This document shows, one piece after another, positions 32,501-43,500 of a DNA stretch of 64,000 nt. The notes under the pieces were generated by a model. The model ran no database searches. It was not told the DNA's origin and worked only from the letters and a program-made list of their open reading frames with translations. Origin of the DNA: Sipunculus nudus (lineage: Eukaryota; Annelida; Sipuncula; Golfingiida; Sipunculidae); contig CM049321.1 in NCBI GenBank assembly GCA_026874595.1, positions 1,800,479 through 1,864,478 on the forward strand, read 5' to 3'. Both the position numbers and the translations under genes were made by a program. The stretch's first letter is position 1, and each line of letters begins with the position of its first letter.

Positions 32501-35500
32501 AGTTTGTATATCAATTCTCCACGCTCCTTTTTTCACTCTTGCAGTATATCCAAATGGTCGAGTTTGTATATCAATTCTCCACGCTCCTTTTTTCACTCTT
32601 GCAGTATATCCAGATGGTCAAGTTTGTATATCAGTTGTCCATGCTCCTTTTTTCATTCTTGCAGGATATCCAGATGGTCGAGGTTGTATATTGATTCTCC
32701 ACGCTCCTTTCATCACTCTTGCAGTATATCCAGATGGTCGAGTTTGTATATTGATTCTCCACGCTCCTTTCTTCACTCTTGCAGTATATCCAGATGGCCA
32801 AGTTTGTATATCAATTCTCCACGCTCCTCTCTTCACTCTTGCAGTATATCCAGATGGTCAAGTTTGTATATCAGTTGTCCATGCTCCTTTTTTCATTCTT
32901 GCAGGATATCCAGATGGTCGAGTTTGTATATCAATTCTCCACGCTCCTCTCTTCACTCTTGCAGTATATCCAGATGGTTGAGATTGTATATTGATTCTTC
33001 ACGCTCCTTTCTTCACTCTTGCAGTATATCCAGATGGTCGAGGTTGTATATTGATTCTCCACGCTCCTTTCATCACTCTTGCAGTATATCCAGATGGTCG
33101 AGGTTGTATATTGATTCTCCACGCTCCTTTCATCACTCTTGCAGTATATCCAGATGGCCAAGTTTGTATATCAATTCTCCACGCTCCTCTCTTCACTCTT
33201 GCAGTATATCCAGATGGTCAAGTTTGTATATCAGTTGTCCATGCTCCTTTTTTCATTCTTGCAGGATATCCAGATGGTCGAGTTTGTATATTGATTCTCC
33301 ACGCTCCTCTCTTCACTCTTGCAGTATATCCAGATGGTTGAGATTGTATATTGATTCTCCACGCTCCTTTCTTCACTCTTGCAGTATATCCAGATGGTCA
33401 AGTTTGTATATCAATTCTCCACGCTCCTCTCTTCACTCTTGCAGTATATCCAGATGGTTGAGATTGTATATTGATTCTCCACGCTCCTTTCTTCACTCTT
33501 GCAGTATATCCAGATGGTCGAGGTTGTATATTGATTCTCCACGCTCCTTTCATCACTCTTGCAGTATATCCAGATGGTCGAGTTTGTATATCAATTCTCC
33601 ACGCTCCTTTTTTCACTCTTGCAGTATATCCAGATGGTTGAGATTGTATATCAATTCTCCACGCTCCTTTCTTCATTCCTGCAGGATATCCAGATGGTCG
33701 AGTTTGTATATCAATTCTCCACGCTCCTTTTTTCACTCTTGCAGTATATCCAGATGGTCGAGTTTGTATATCAATTCTCCACGCTCCTTTTTTCACTCTT
33801 GCAGTATATCCAGATGGTCAAGTTTGTATATCAATTCTCCACGCTCCTTTCTTCATTCCTGCAGGATATCCAGATGGTCGAGTTTGTATATCAATTCTCC
33901 ACGCTCCTTTTTTCACTCTTGCAGTATATCCAGATGGTCGAGTTTGTATATCAATTCTCCACGCTCCTTTTTTCACTCTTGCAGTATATCCAGATGGTCA
34001 AGTTTGTATATCAGTTGTCCATGCTCCTTTTTTCATTCTTGCAGGATATCCAGATGGTCGAGTTTGTATATTGATTCTCCACGCTCCTTTCTTCACTCTT
34101 GCAGTATATCCAGATGGCCAAGTTTGTATATCAATTCTCCACGCTCCTCTCTTCACTCTTGCAGTATATCCAGATGGTCAAGTTTGTATATCAGTTGTCC
34201 ATGCTCCTTTTTTCATTCTTGCAGGATATCCAGATGGTCGAGTTTGTATATTGATTCTCCACGCTCCTTTCTTCACTCTTGCAGTATATCCAGATGGTCG
34301 AGTTTGTATATCAATTCTCCACGCTCCTTTTTTCACTCTTGCAGTATATCCAGATGGTCAAGTTTGTATATCAGTTGTCCATGCTCCTTTTTTCACTCTT
34401 GCAGGATATCCAGATGGTCGAGTTTGTATATTGATTCTCTACGCTCCTTTCTTCACTCTTGCAGTATATCCAGATGGCCAAGTTTGTATATCAATTCTCC
34501 ACGCTCCTCTCTTCACTCTTGCAGTATATCCAGATGGTCAAGTTTGTATATCAGTTGTCCATGCTCCTTTTTTCATTCTTGCAGGATATCCAGATGGTCG
34601 AGTTTGTATATTGATTCTCCACGCTCCTTTCTTCACTCTTGCAGTATATCCAGATGGCCAAGTTTGTATATCAATTCTCCACGCTCCTCTCTTCACTCTT
34701 GCAGTATATCCAGATGGTCAAGTTTGTATATCAGTTGTCCATGCTCCTTTTTTCATTCTTGCAGGATATCCAGATGGTCGAGTTTGTATATTGATTCTCC
34801 ACGCTCCTCTCTTCACTCTTGCAGTATATCCAGATGGTTGAGATTGTATATTGATTCTTCACGCTCCTTTCTTCACTCTTGCAGTATATCCAGATGGTCG
34901 AGGTTGTATATTGATTCTCCACGCTCCTTTCATCACTCTTGCAGTATATCCAGATGGTCGAGGTTGTATATTGATTCTCCACGCTCCTTTCATCACTCTT
35001 GCAGTATATCCAGATGGCCAAGTTTGTATATCAATTCTCCACGCTCCTCTCTTCACTCTTGCAGTATATCCAGATGGTTGAGATTGTATATTGACTCTAC
35101 ACGCTCCTTTCTTCACTCTTGCAGTATATCCAGATGGTCGAGGTTGTATATTGATTCTCCACGCTCCTTTCATCACTCTTGCAGTATATCCAGATGGTCG
35201 AGTTTGTATATCAATTCTCCACGCTCCTTTTTTCACTCTTGCAGTATATCCAGATGGTCAAGTTTGTATATCAATTCTCCACGCTCCTTTCTTAATTCCT
35301 GCAGGATATCCAGATGGTCGAGTTTGTATATCAATTCTCCACGCTCCTTTTTTCACTCTTGCAGTATATCCAGATGGTCGAGTTTGTATATCAATTCTCC
35401 ACGCTCCTTTTTTCACTCTTGCAGTATATCCAGATGGTCAAGTTTGTATATCAGTTGTCCATGCTCCTTTTTTCATTCTTGCAGGATATCCAGATGGTCG

Positions 35501-38500
35501 AGTTTGTATATTGATTCTCCACGCTCCTTTCTTCACTCTTGCAGTATATCCAGATGGCCAAGTTTGTATATCAATTCTCCACGCTCCTCTCTTCACTCTT
35601 GCAGTATATCCAGATGGTTGAGATTGTATATTGATTCTCCACGCTCCTTTCTTCACTCTTGCAGTATATCCAGATGGTCGAGGTTGTATATCAATTCTCC
35701 ATGCTCCTTTCTTCACTCTTGCAGTATATCCAGATGGTCGAGTTTGTATATTGATTATCCACGCTTTCATCACTCTTGCAGTATATCCAGATGGCCGAGT
35801 TTGTATATCAATTCTCCACGCTCCTTTTTTCACTCTTGCAGTATATCCAGATGGTCGAGTTTGTATATCAATTCTCCACGCTCCTTTTTTCACTCTTGCA
35901 GTATATCCAGATGGACGAGTTTGTATATCAATTCTCCATGCTCCTGGGGATGATCCTATGGGATACGAATCAAGTGCGGAGAGATGGAGTCCAGTGCAGA
36001 GTGTTGAGAAGATACTTTTGTCTGTTGTTAGCATGTTAGCAGGTTTGTATGTTTGCAGTTGTTTATCAGAGAATCAGCCCATAATGATTATAAGTAGTGT
36101 CACAGTGTTAAAATTGTACAACATTTTTAAAAATTCAAGAAAAACTCCTATGGAGTGCAGATCAATCATTATTTAATTCCATGGCACTATTTGCTCATAA
36201 AAGTGAATGAGCCTTGGTCTTTCAGCTCGTTTGGCCATTGTGTAGAAATAAACTTGTGAGTCTCTCGGTTGCAGTATAAAGAACTTACTTACAACTACAG
36301 CAACAGAGTCATCAAGCTCCATGGCCCCCAGTTCCTTACTTACTCTCAACACAAAGTATGTTTCCCATCAAGATTCATACAAAATGATTTAACCAATCAA
36401 GGCTTTACTTGAAATGCCTCAAAATCTGTCATTAAAGGTGGATGTACACTGAAGGTCTGTGAACATGTAATTAGAATTGACATTTAATCAAGGCTGAGCT
36501 GTTATGTAAATGCCTTGCAACTCCCCTGAGGTACAGGGTACACCTGAATTCTGACACTTTAGCACAAATTACCAGTGAATATTGGCAGCTACATCTAACA
36601 TATATTATGTAATCATGATGATAAATGCAGAGAATGAGAACTGCACATAATAAGTTGTAAAATGACTGGCCCTTACTATCCTTTCTATCTTTCAATAGTC
36701 ATGATGAGCTTATGCCATGCCAGTGCAACAACCAGTATCCATCTGCAATTCACAAAAAAAAAACGCTTCTTCCCCTTTATTTCTTAACCAGTTGTGATTT
36801 TGTTTATTTCAGTTGTTGGGACTAGTTGTGGGCTTATAAATTTCTACAAAAAAATTGAAATGGATTAATTATGCAAATTTATGCAAACTTTCTCAAAATC
36901 ACAAAAATGCTTTTTTCTCCTTTACTTCTTGACTGATTTGAGCCTCTTTGGGCTTGGGGCTGCCTTCCACACTTTAACACGTGATTAGAAATGGAGGGAA
37001 CACTTGAGATACCAAATTTCTTGTAATAAAAATTTCATTATGCACACTTAGTGATAATTGGATAAATATATGATGGAGGGGTGTTGGATATGTTGATGCT
37101 CTCATTGACACTTTGGTTTGGTTTTGTCTGTGCTCACAAGTGAGCATTGGGTCTTTGGGCCCCTGTTTGATTCTAACCAGGCATGTATAATATAATGAAA
37201 TATAGTGTTTTCTCCTTTAAGTATATGGTATCTGCCAATATTTCATTCTAAAACTGTGTGCTTACACCTGTGCTCAATTATAAAAAAATCTTCAACTGGG
37301 ACCAGTGGCGCAAAACAAATGTAACAAGCACACCACCTTATGGACATACAGTGAAATTTAAAAAATCATGCTTTTTCAACCTTCTAGCAGGTGTCTCTTG
37401 TGTGTTTCTTCTTTTTATTTTCGTCCCCTTAATGAGAAGCTGTTGTGCATGTGCCAGATGGACCCCTACTTACACAGTCTTGTTATGGTAAACAGACATG
37501 TCGACTCTAGCCACTTGCACACAGAGCCATAATTACATGTATAACAGGTAAACAGACATGTAGACTGTGTTTACTCACACACAGAACCAAAATTACATGT
37601 ATAACAAGTAAACAGACATATGGACTATGTTTACTCACACACAGAGCCATAATTACATGTATAACAGATAATCAGACGTGGACTGTGTTTACTCACACAC
37701 AGAGCCATAATTACATGTATAACAGGTAAACAGACATGTGGACTGTATTTACTCACACACACAGAACCATAATTACATGTATAACAGGTAAACAGACATG
37801 TGGACTGTGTTTACTCACACACAGAGCCATAATTACATGTATAACAGGTAAACAGACATGTGGACTGTGTTTACTCACACACGGAACCATAATTACATGT
37901 ATAACAGGTAAACAGACATGTGGACTGTGTTTACTCACACACAGAGCCATAATTACATGTATAACAGGTAAACCCCCCATTCCCTCCCTGTGAATGGTGG
38001 TTTTGTTAGTAAACTGTTGTGAGCTTTTCTGTATTACAAACAACGCTCCCTCCCAGTCCACTTTATTACGCCTTCAAAAAAGTGATTACAGGAAATGGAA
38101 GTGTGACCTAGATTAACAGGAACGAGGCGGGTTGGGCGATAATAGGCCCAATAAGGGAAAATTTTCGGTTGGCTTACTCTGGCGTATAAACTTTAACAGA
38201 AAAAATTCTCATTAATACAAAAACAGCTTACAATTATGTTTACATAATAAAACAGACATTTGGACTGTGTTTACTCACACACAGAGCCATAATTGCATGT
38301 ATAACAAGTAAACAGACATGTGGACTGTGTTTACTCACACAGAACCATAATTACATGTTTAACAGGTAAACAGACATGTGGACTGTGTTTACTCACACAC
38401 AGAGCCATAATTACATGTATAACAGGTAAACAGACATGTGGACTGTGTTTACTTACACAAAGAGCCATAATTACATGTATAACAGGTAAACAGACATGTC

Positions 38501-40243
38501 GACTATGCTTACTCACACACATAGCCATAATTACATGTATAACAGGTAAGCAGACATGTGGGCTGTGTTTACTCATACACAGAACCATAATTACATGTTA
38601 AACAGATAAACAGATTTGTGGACTGTGTTTACTCACACACAGAGCCATAATTACATGTATAACAGGTAAACAGACATGTGGACTGTGTTTACTTACACAA
38701 AGAGCCATAATTACATGTATAACAGGTAAACAGACATGTGGGCTGTGTTTACTCACACACAGATCCATAATTACATGTATAACAGGTAAACAGACATGTG
38801 GACTATGTTTACTCACACACAGGGCAATAATTACATGTATAACAGGTAAACAGACATGTGGGTTGTGTTTACTCACACACAGAATCATGATTACATGTAT
38901 AACAGGTAAACAGATATGTGGACTATGTTTACTCACACACAGAACCATAATTTCATGTATAACAGGTAAACAGACATGTAGACTGTGTTTACTCACACAC
39001 AGAACCGTAATTACATGTATAACAGGTAAACAGACTTGGACTATGTTTGCTCACACACAGAACCATAATTACATGTATAACAGGTAAACAGACATGTGGA
39101 CTGAGTTTACTCACACACAGAGCCATAATTACATGTATAACAGTTAAACAGAAATGTGGACTGTGTTTACTCACACACAGAACCATAATTACATGTATAA
39201 CAGGTAAACAGACATGTGGGCTGTGTTTACTCACACACAGAGCCATAAGTACATGTATAACAGGTAAACAGTAAAACAGACATGTGGACTGTGTTTACTC
39301 ACACACAGAGCCATTTTTACATGTATAACAGGTAAACAGACATGTGGAATGTGTTTACTAACACACAGAGCCATAATTGCATGAATAACAGGTAAACAGA
39401 CATGTGGACTGTGTTTACTCACACACTGAGCCATAATTACATGTATGACAGGTAAACAGACATGTTGACTGTGTTTACTCACACACTGAGCCATAATTAC
39501 ATGTATGACAGGTTAACAGACATGTGGAATGTGTTAACTCACACACAGAGCCATAATTACATATATAACAGGTAAACAGACATGTGGACTGCGTTTACTC
39601 ACACACAGAGCCATAATTGCATGTATAACAGGTAAACAGACCTGTGGACTGTGTTTACTTACACACAGAGCCATTATTACATATATAACAGGTAAACAGA
39701 CATTTGGACTGTGTTAACTGACACACAGAGCCATTATTACCTGTATAACAGGTCAACAGACATTTGGACTGTGTTTACTCACACACAGAACCATAATTAC
39801 CTGTATAACAGGTAAACAGACATGTGGACTGTGTTTACTAACACACAGAACGATAATTACGCGTATATAACAGGTAAACAGATGTGGACTGTGTTTACTC
39901 ACACACAGAACCATAATTACATGTAAACAGGTAAATTGGAGAGAGTAAGTCTGTACACCTGGAAAGATTTGTTTCTTTCAAAATGAAGTAAAAGTATAAG
40001 ATACTACACAGTTTCATATGTTCATGTACCTATAAGCTAAATAAGCCCAATTTAAGAAAAAAGGTGTCATAGCCATGGACCTGTTTTTAGCAGTCTCTGA
40101 AAATGATTATTTTTATTTCTGCAATTTCAGAACCAAACGATGAAAGTGCAGCTAATGTAGATGCAGCCAAGACATGGAGAGAAGATCGGGCAAAATTTGA
40201 AGACATAGCACATCGGACAGTTCGAAAATCACTTGGTTTATAA
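23529..40243 (+). CDS. UBE2G2: Ubiquitin-conjugating enzyme E2 G2 (Ubc7 homologue), 5 exons, complete
   Basis: Class I E2 enzyme that takes ubiquitin from E1 onto an active-site cysteine and passes it to ER-associated degradation ligases on the cytosolic face of the ER. The exons join(23529..23571,26375..26456,27511..27629,35902..36042,40131..40243) give 498 nt, 165 residues and a stop, the usual length of UBE2G2. All junctions are GT-AG with matching phases. Seen: [20 protein letters not shown] at the start, the [21 protein letters not shown] core with the HPN asparagine at 81, catalytic Cys89 in [14 protein letters not shown], the acidic-loop insertion [16 protein letters not shown] typical of the G2 type, and C-terminal KSLGL. 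Exon 4 begins inside a 78-copy tandem array built from its own acceptor and first 41 bases. Confidence 0.97.
23660..25257. mobile_element. 1.6-kb element with about 50-bp imperfect terminal inverted repeats in UBE2G2 intron 1
   Basis: The left end (AGTGCTACCATGGCATGGTT, then GCACCCTTGGCATGATTTGC) reappears inverted at 25190-25257, which reads CATGCCAAGGAGGCAAACCA then GTAGCACCTC. The interior is AT-rich. The longest open frame there is a low-complexity hydrophobic stretch, not a recognised transposase. Probably a non-autonomous DNA element; boundaries are approximate. Confidence 0.6.
25258..26374 (+). other. Remainder of UBE2G2 intron 1
   Basis: Intron sequence. An exon-like segment at 25605-25628 (TTTCAG before, GTAAGG after) is present but is not needed by the UBE2G2 protein. 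No other feature is seen. Confidence 0.6.
26375..26456 (+). CDS. UBE2G2: UBE2G2 exon 2
   Basis: 82 nt with a TTTTCAG acceptor and a GTGAGT donor. It encodes [20 protein letters not shown] and FEWEALI, the first strands of the UBC fold. Confidence 0.96.
26457..27510 (+). other. UBE2G2 intron 2
   Basis: 1054-bp intron with GT-AG ends. No repeat family or second gene is identified. Confidence 0.8.
27511..27629 (+). CDS. UBE2G2: UBE2G2 exon 3
   Basis: 119 nt with a TTATAG acceptor and a GTAAGT donor in phase 1. It encodes [20 protein letters not shown] then [19 protein letters not shown], ending at the HPN motif. Confidence 0.97.
27757..27995. repeat. Interspersed repeat of the GATCACCCC...ACAAACAAACC type, copy 1
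   Basis: Shares 'ggatcacccc.aaaattaa', 'tgttc.ttgtat', 'ctaccct/ctatcct gaaaattt', 'atcaaaatct.at.agta' and 'gacaaacaaac' with 29041-29225. It begins with ACCTCTGCCAAGGCAG, the inverse of the end of copy 2. Non-coding. It lies in UBE2G2 intron 3. Confidence 0.65.
27985..28218 (+). repeat. Interspersed repeat ending in GTGATTGGGCCCCTTTT, copy 2
   Basis: Diverged copy of 9730-9985 with the same ordered segments, ending in ATAGGTGATTGGGCCCCTTT. Confidence 0.75.
29041..29225. repeat. Interspersed repeat of the GATCACCCC...ACAAACAAACC type, copy 2
   Basis: Ends in CTGCTTGGCAGAGGAATTAA, a terminus seen in widespread invertebrate repeats. Homologous to 27836-27995. Confidence 0.65.
29226..30788 (+). 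other. UBE2G2 intron 3, mid part
   Basis: AT-rich intron sequence, with a (G)n run earlier at 28787-28803. I see no gene or clear repeat boundaries. Confidence 0.6.
30789..31097. mobile_element. MITE, copy 2
   Basis: About 309 bp with ends AGGTTTGGTTCTAGGGCAC and the inverted GTCCCTGAGGACCATACCTT. The interior shares 'tatgatcagggaaaag.atgaaaataa' (in parts), 'ggtaaaagcactacataac' and 'tatcttcttgaaag' with copy 1. It sits about 170 bp upstream of the 60-bp array. Confidence 0.8.
31264..35944 (+). repeat. 78-copy 60-bp tandem array of the UBE2G2 intron 3/exon 4 junction
   Basis: Each unit is CCTTTCTTCACTCTTGCAG (end of intron 3) followed by TATATCCAGATGGTCGAGTT and TGTATATCAATTCTCCACGCT (start of exon 4). 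Seventy-eight acceptors were counted. All units are 60 bp except one of 57 bp near 35761. Every unit keeps a pyrimidine tract and CAG. Translated in the exon 4 frame, a unit reads [20 protein letters not shown] and includes the catalytic cysteine. Eleven units carry TGA at codon 87. The last unit continues into the unique part of exon 4. Confidence 0.98.
35902..36042 (+). CDS. UBE2G2: UBE2G2 exon 4 (active-site exon)
   Basis: 141 nt counted from the last of 78 tandem acceptors (TTTTTTCACTCTTGCAG). It encodes [20 protein letters not shown] and onward to [14 protein letters not shown], and ends at a GTTTGT donor. Using this acceptor restores the exact family length. Earlier acceptors would lengthen the exon by multiples of 60 bp (one step is 57). 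Confidence 0.93.
36043..37487 (+). other. UBE2G2 intron 4, first part
   Basis: Intron sequence starting at GTTTGT. No gene or defined repeat is seen before the minisatellite. Confidence 0.7.
37488..37973 (+). repeat. 60-bp minisatellite, block 1 (8 units)
   Basis: The unit begins GTAAACAGACATGTGGACTG and continues TGTTTACTCACACACAGAGC and CATAATTACATGTATAACAG. It lies in UBE2G2 intron 4 and is unrelated in sequence to the exon 4 array. Confidence 0.95.
37974..38249 (+). other. Unique spacer splitting the intron 4 minisatellite
   Basis: About 275 bp of non-repetitive sequence between the two blocks. No feature is recognised. Confidence 0.7.
38250..39940 (+). repeat. 60-bp minisatellite, block 2 (about 28 units)
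   Basis: Same unit as 37488-37973, mostly 60 bp with occasional small indels (56-65 bp near 39040-39280). Every junction reads close to AACAGGTAAACAGAC. Confidence 0.95.
40131..40243 (+). CDS. UBE2G2: UBE2G2 exon 5 with stop codon
   Basis: 113 nt with an AATTTCAG acceptor. It encodes [20 protein letters not shown], then [17 protein letters not shown] and TAA. This matches the conserved C-terminus of the family. Confidence 0.97.
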
Positions 40244-43200
40244 TTAGAAATGCTGCAGATATCCGTTAATGCCTTGTATGGGTCGGTGCTTATAATTTTG
40301 GATTTATTGCTGTTTATAATGAAAATGATGTAGTGTTCCTAGTATAAGGACTGTTCATTTTAATGTGAATGTTGGATGAAGCACAAAATAAACATGTGGT
40401 AGTTAATTGTTGTTGAAAGAAATAGCCACAATGTTAAAAGCAACCCCCAGTGGTAGTTATGAATATTTATGAGTATGGACTTTGCCTTGTGGGTTCTAAC
40501 AGACTGTCATGAACTGTAGATTGTTTGAGTATAAAGAGGACAGGTATTTAAGTGATGTTTAAAAAAATATAAGGATATGATGGTAAGTGCAGGCTCTTGT
40601 GTAGAATATATGAATATTCATGAAGGCAGATGAACTTTGAACTCAAGTTTCATACTTTTTTTATCAGCCATAATCTGTGGAGGAAGTAGTTGAGTTGTTG
40701 TCATAATGTTTTTTTATTTTATTGTTACATATATATGAGACAAATACTCTAACCTTGCCATATCATTTTCAATAGAGAGCAGTCAGAGACAACATGCATG
40801 CTTCTGTTGGGATCCCAACTATGATTTGGTGTGTTCTACTCAAGCAAAGGAAATATATGAATGCTTGTCAAGTGAGATTTCACAATTCACCAGTTTGATG
40901 GCTGCATCACAGGTTAGCTCTGCTATCAAGAACAAAGGCTGCCCTAATACCAGTGACTGACTTTTTGCTCTTGACCATGATAGACAGATTGCCCTGGTCT
41001 GCAATGATTCTGACATTCGGTGAACTTAACTATATTATGGTATGCCATTTTACCTCCTTATGTAAAAGTTATTTCATTGGGTGTTACCCAAACCCTTCAC
41101 ATAATTAAATCAAAATGTTTGCATGGCATATTATTTGTGAAACAACCTCCTAATAACCAACCATGTTTCAATAAATACAAACAAAACTGGCAGGGTTATT
41201 ATAATGTTCACATGGATACACTTGCAGCAGGTGAATTCTACTGGCATATACAGAATTACAATGCAGTGGCAAGCAGCCCTTTCTCTACCAGCTGTTGTTT
41301 CTACTCAAAACGAACCTCTTCCAAAAAGGCAGTGTGGGACAGCCAGGACTACTGGCCTGAACTGTCAAACTTTAAAAATTGTTATTTGTTACATTTCAAG
41401 GAAACATCTGTTGAGATCTGCATTTGCTTACAAAATATTATTTATTTTGCCAAAGCACCCATGTTAATGTTATTCGGCTTGAAACAATTCTTAATCTTAT
41501 CCAACATATTTGAAGGGACTACATGACCCCTCTTCACTACATATATACATAAGCTGCTGGTATACTTAGAAGCCCTGGTGCATTGTGGGTAATTGAAGCA
41601 TTTACAGCCCACAAACCCTAACTAGCAGAGTTGTGCTCTTTTCATTTTGAGTCCAAGTCTGTGCAGTGTGTTTTGCAATCAGATACATACCATAGAGATA
41701 CATAGCGCATGCTTGGCTTATTGGGTGATGATGTTCAGGAATATTCTGCTGAGGTGTCTCATAAAGTGTTGTATTTGTCATGTTTTATGTGTAATATTAA
41801 GACTTTTCATTTACATAACTGAATTGTCTATCAGTATACAAAGTTTTTGTTGCATCCTTGTGAGACTGTTTATTAGTTTGACTAGTTTGTTGTGAAATGA
41901 AACTTATAGATATATTTTAAATATGATAAATCAATCAAGGGCTGCCAGAATATTTAAAAAAAATTATTTGTAATTAATTTTTCACTGTAGAATATCAGTG
42001 GCACTTATAATGATTTTAAAATATATATTTTTCAAACATGAAATTGCAGGCATATTGAACGTACCCAGTACTGGTTTATTCTGCTAATCCCAGGTAAAAA
42101 TGCCAGGGTGCATTAAAAGACATTACATCTTGTCAGATGACTTCTTGTAAATATTGAAAATAACTTTGTTAATCGCCAAATTTCGCTGCCCTGTTAAAGA
42201 TTTGTTGTTAGATATATTTGGTATATTTAATATGCAGGACAACAATTCCATAAGAGAAGCTAGTGTAGATAATATAGGTGAAGATACAATGGTCAGTGTA
42301 TGAGTTTGCATCTATCATTAATCGTGCTGTCATGACAGTGGTAGAGACACATAATGACTCACTCTCTTACAAATGTTCTGCTCGTGGGCTCAGACATCAT
42401 ATCCTGATAATGACAGTAATATGTGAACAAAGGGGTACCCACATTTTTTTTAATATAAGGTAACACCCCTTTTGCATCTCAGCGCCCCCTTTTGTTCATT
42501 CAGTGAAACATAACGTGTGAGAAAGAAGTTCAAACTGGATCATTTCAGTGCATCTTCTCATAGCGCATATTCTCAGAGAGATGGGTGGATTGCAAGCGGA
42601 AACAGCAGTATTTTCATTTGAAAGAGCTTTAGTGTGATTCAAGCCATTGTTTGATAAAAATGAGATTGAGATATTTTAAACATTGAATCGTTCTTATTTT
42701 GAATACTGCAAAAGTTGGCGCTAAGATTCAGAAGCGGTAGTAGCTCAAACAAATGATTTTGTTCCAATTTGTACCCCTAAGTTGGGAGAAAAGTAAGGTT
42801 TCTGCATAATCATGGAAATTTCTGATCATGTTACTGCAAGATTAAATGTTATAACTTAAATTCCTCAGAATTAATAATTCTTTTGTACCGCCCCAGTTTA
42901 TACAGTGATCATAGGGACTTAAGAATAAACTAGGTGGTATGAGGTGGTGATATGAGGTGGGTATATCTTTTATCTTGACCTGGTTTGAAGTTCTGTCAAT
43001 AGGTGAAAGGATGGATTAGTGGAAGACCCAGTCTACTCTCACAAGTGTAAAATTTTTGCCACGTCAGATTTTCATCATTTTATAAAATGCCCGGTGGGTG
43101 CCATGCTTGCTCCTCAGTATGCAGAGTTTATCAAGATAGGTTTTTAAAGTTTTGGGTGCAAATTACAGGAAGACCATTGTTGTATATTTGTAAAATGATG

Positions 43201-43500
43201 GACAAACGTTGCTAATTATAATAAACTTGTATAAATATATAATGTTCTTTTTATTTTTAGGTTGAAGAGCCTCAAGAGGTATTCAGGTCGCAGTAATACC
43301 TATTGTTATCTATCCCACCACTGGAGATATTGTTTAAGTAATAAGAGATGTTGGTAATTTAGATAAATCATGATCAGTAATGCCTGATGTATACCTCACA
43401 ATCATGCACAGAGTAAACGGGACGGCTCTAACCCCTTAACCTGAATTTGGTCCATATAATTTTGTTGAATATAGATATAAAATAGACACACTCAGGCCTG
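40244..43500. other. UBE2G2 3' flank and intergenic DNA
   Basis: Contains the presumed 3' UTR (to about 40.4 kb) and then unassigned AT-rich DNA. A long open frame at 41020-41526 starts at GTG, has no family resemblance and is not called as a gene. Confidence 0.6.
40387..40392 (+). terminator. Candidate UBE2G2 polyadenylation signal AATAAA
   Basis: First canonical AATAAA after the UBE2G2 stop codon, 144 bp downstream. The 3' end itself is not visible. Confidence 0.5.

Noticed and set aside
31264-35944. CRISPR array
   Set aside because: The units are contiguous without unique spacers and lie in a eukaryotic spliced gene.
31304-35953. Open frame of 1549 codons ([19 protein letters not shown] repeats) across the 60-bp array, plus several antisense repeat frames
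   Set aside because: It is a by-product of a stop-free 60-bp unit in that frame. It is out of frame with the UBE2G2 exon it is copied from and matches no known family. Only the exon 4 frame is meaningful.
37736-39494. Repetitive open frames on both strands in the intron 4 minisatellite ([20 protein letters not shown] type)
   Set aside because: Frames stay open only because the period is 60 bp. They lie within a UBE2G2 intron and are broken by the spacer and small indels.
41020-41526. 168-codon open frame downstream of UBE2G2
   Set aside because: It opens with GTG rather than ATG, has no recognisable domain, and lies in the 3' flank; most likely chance.
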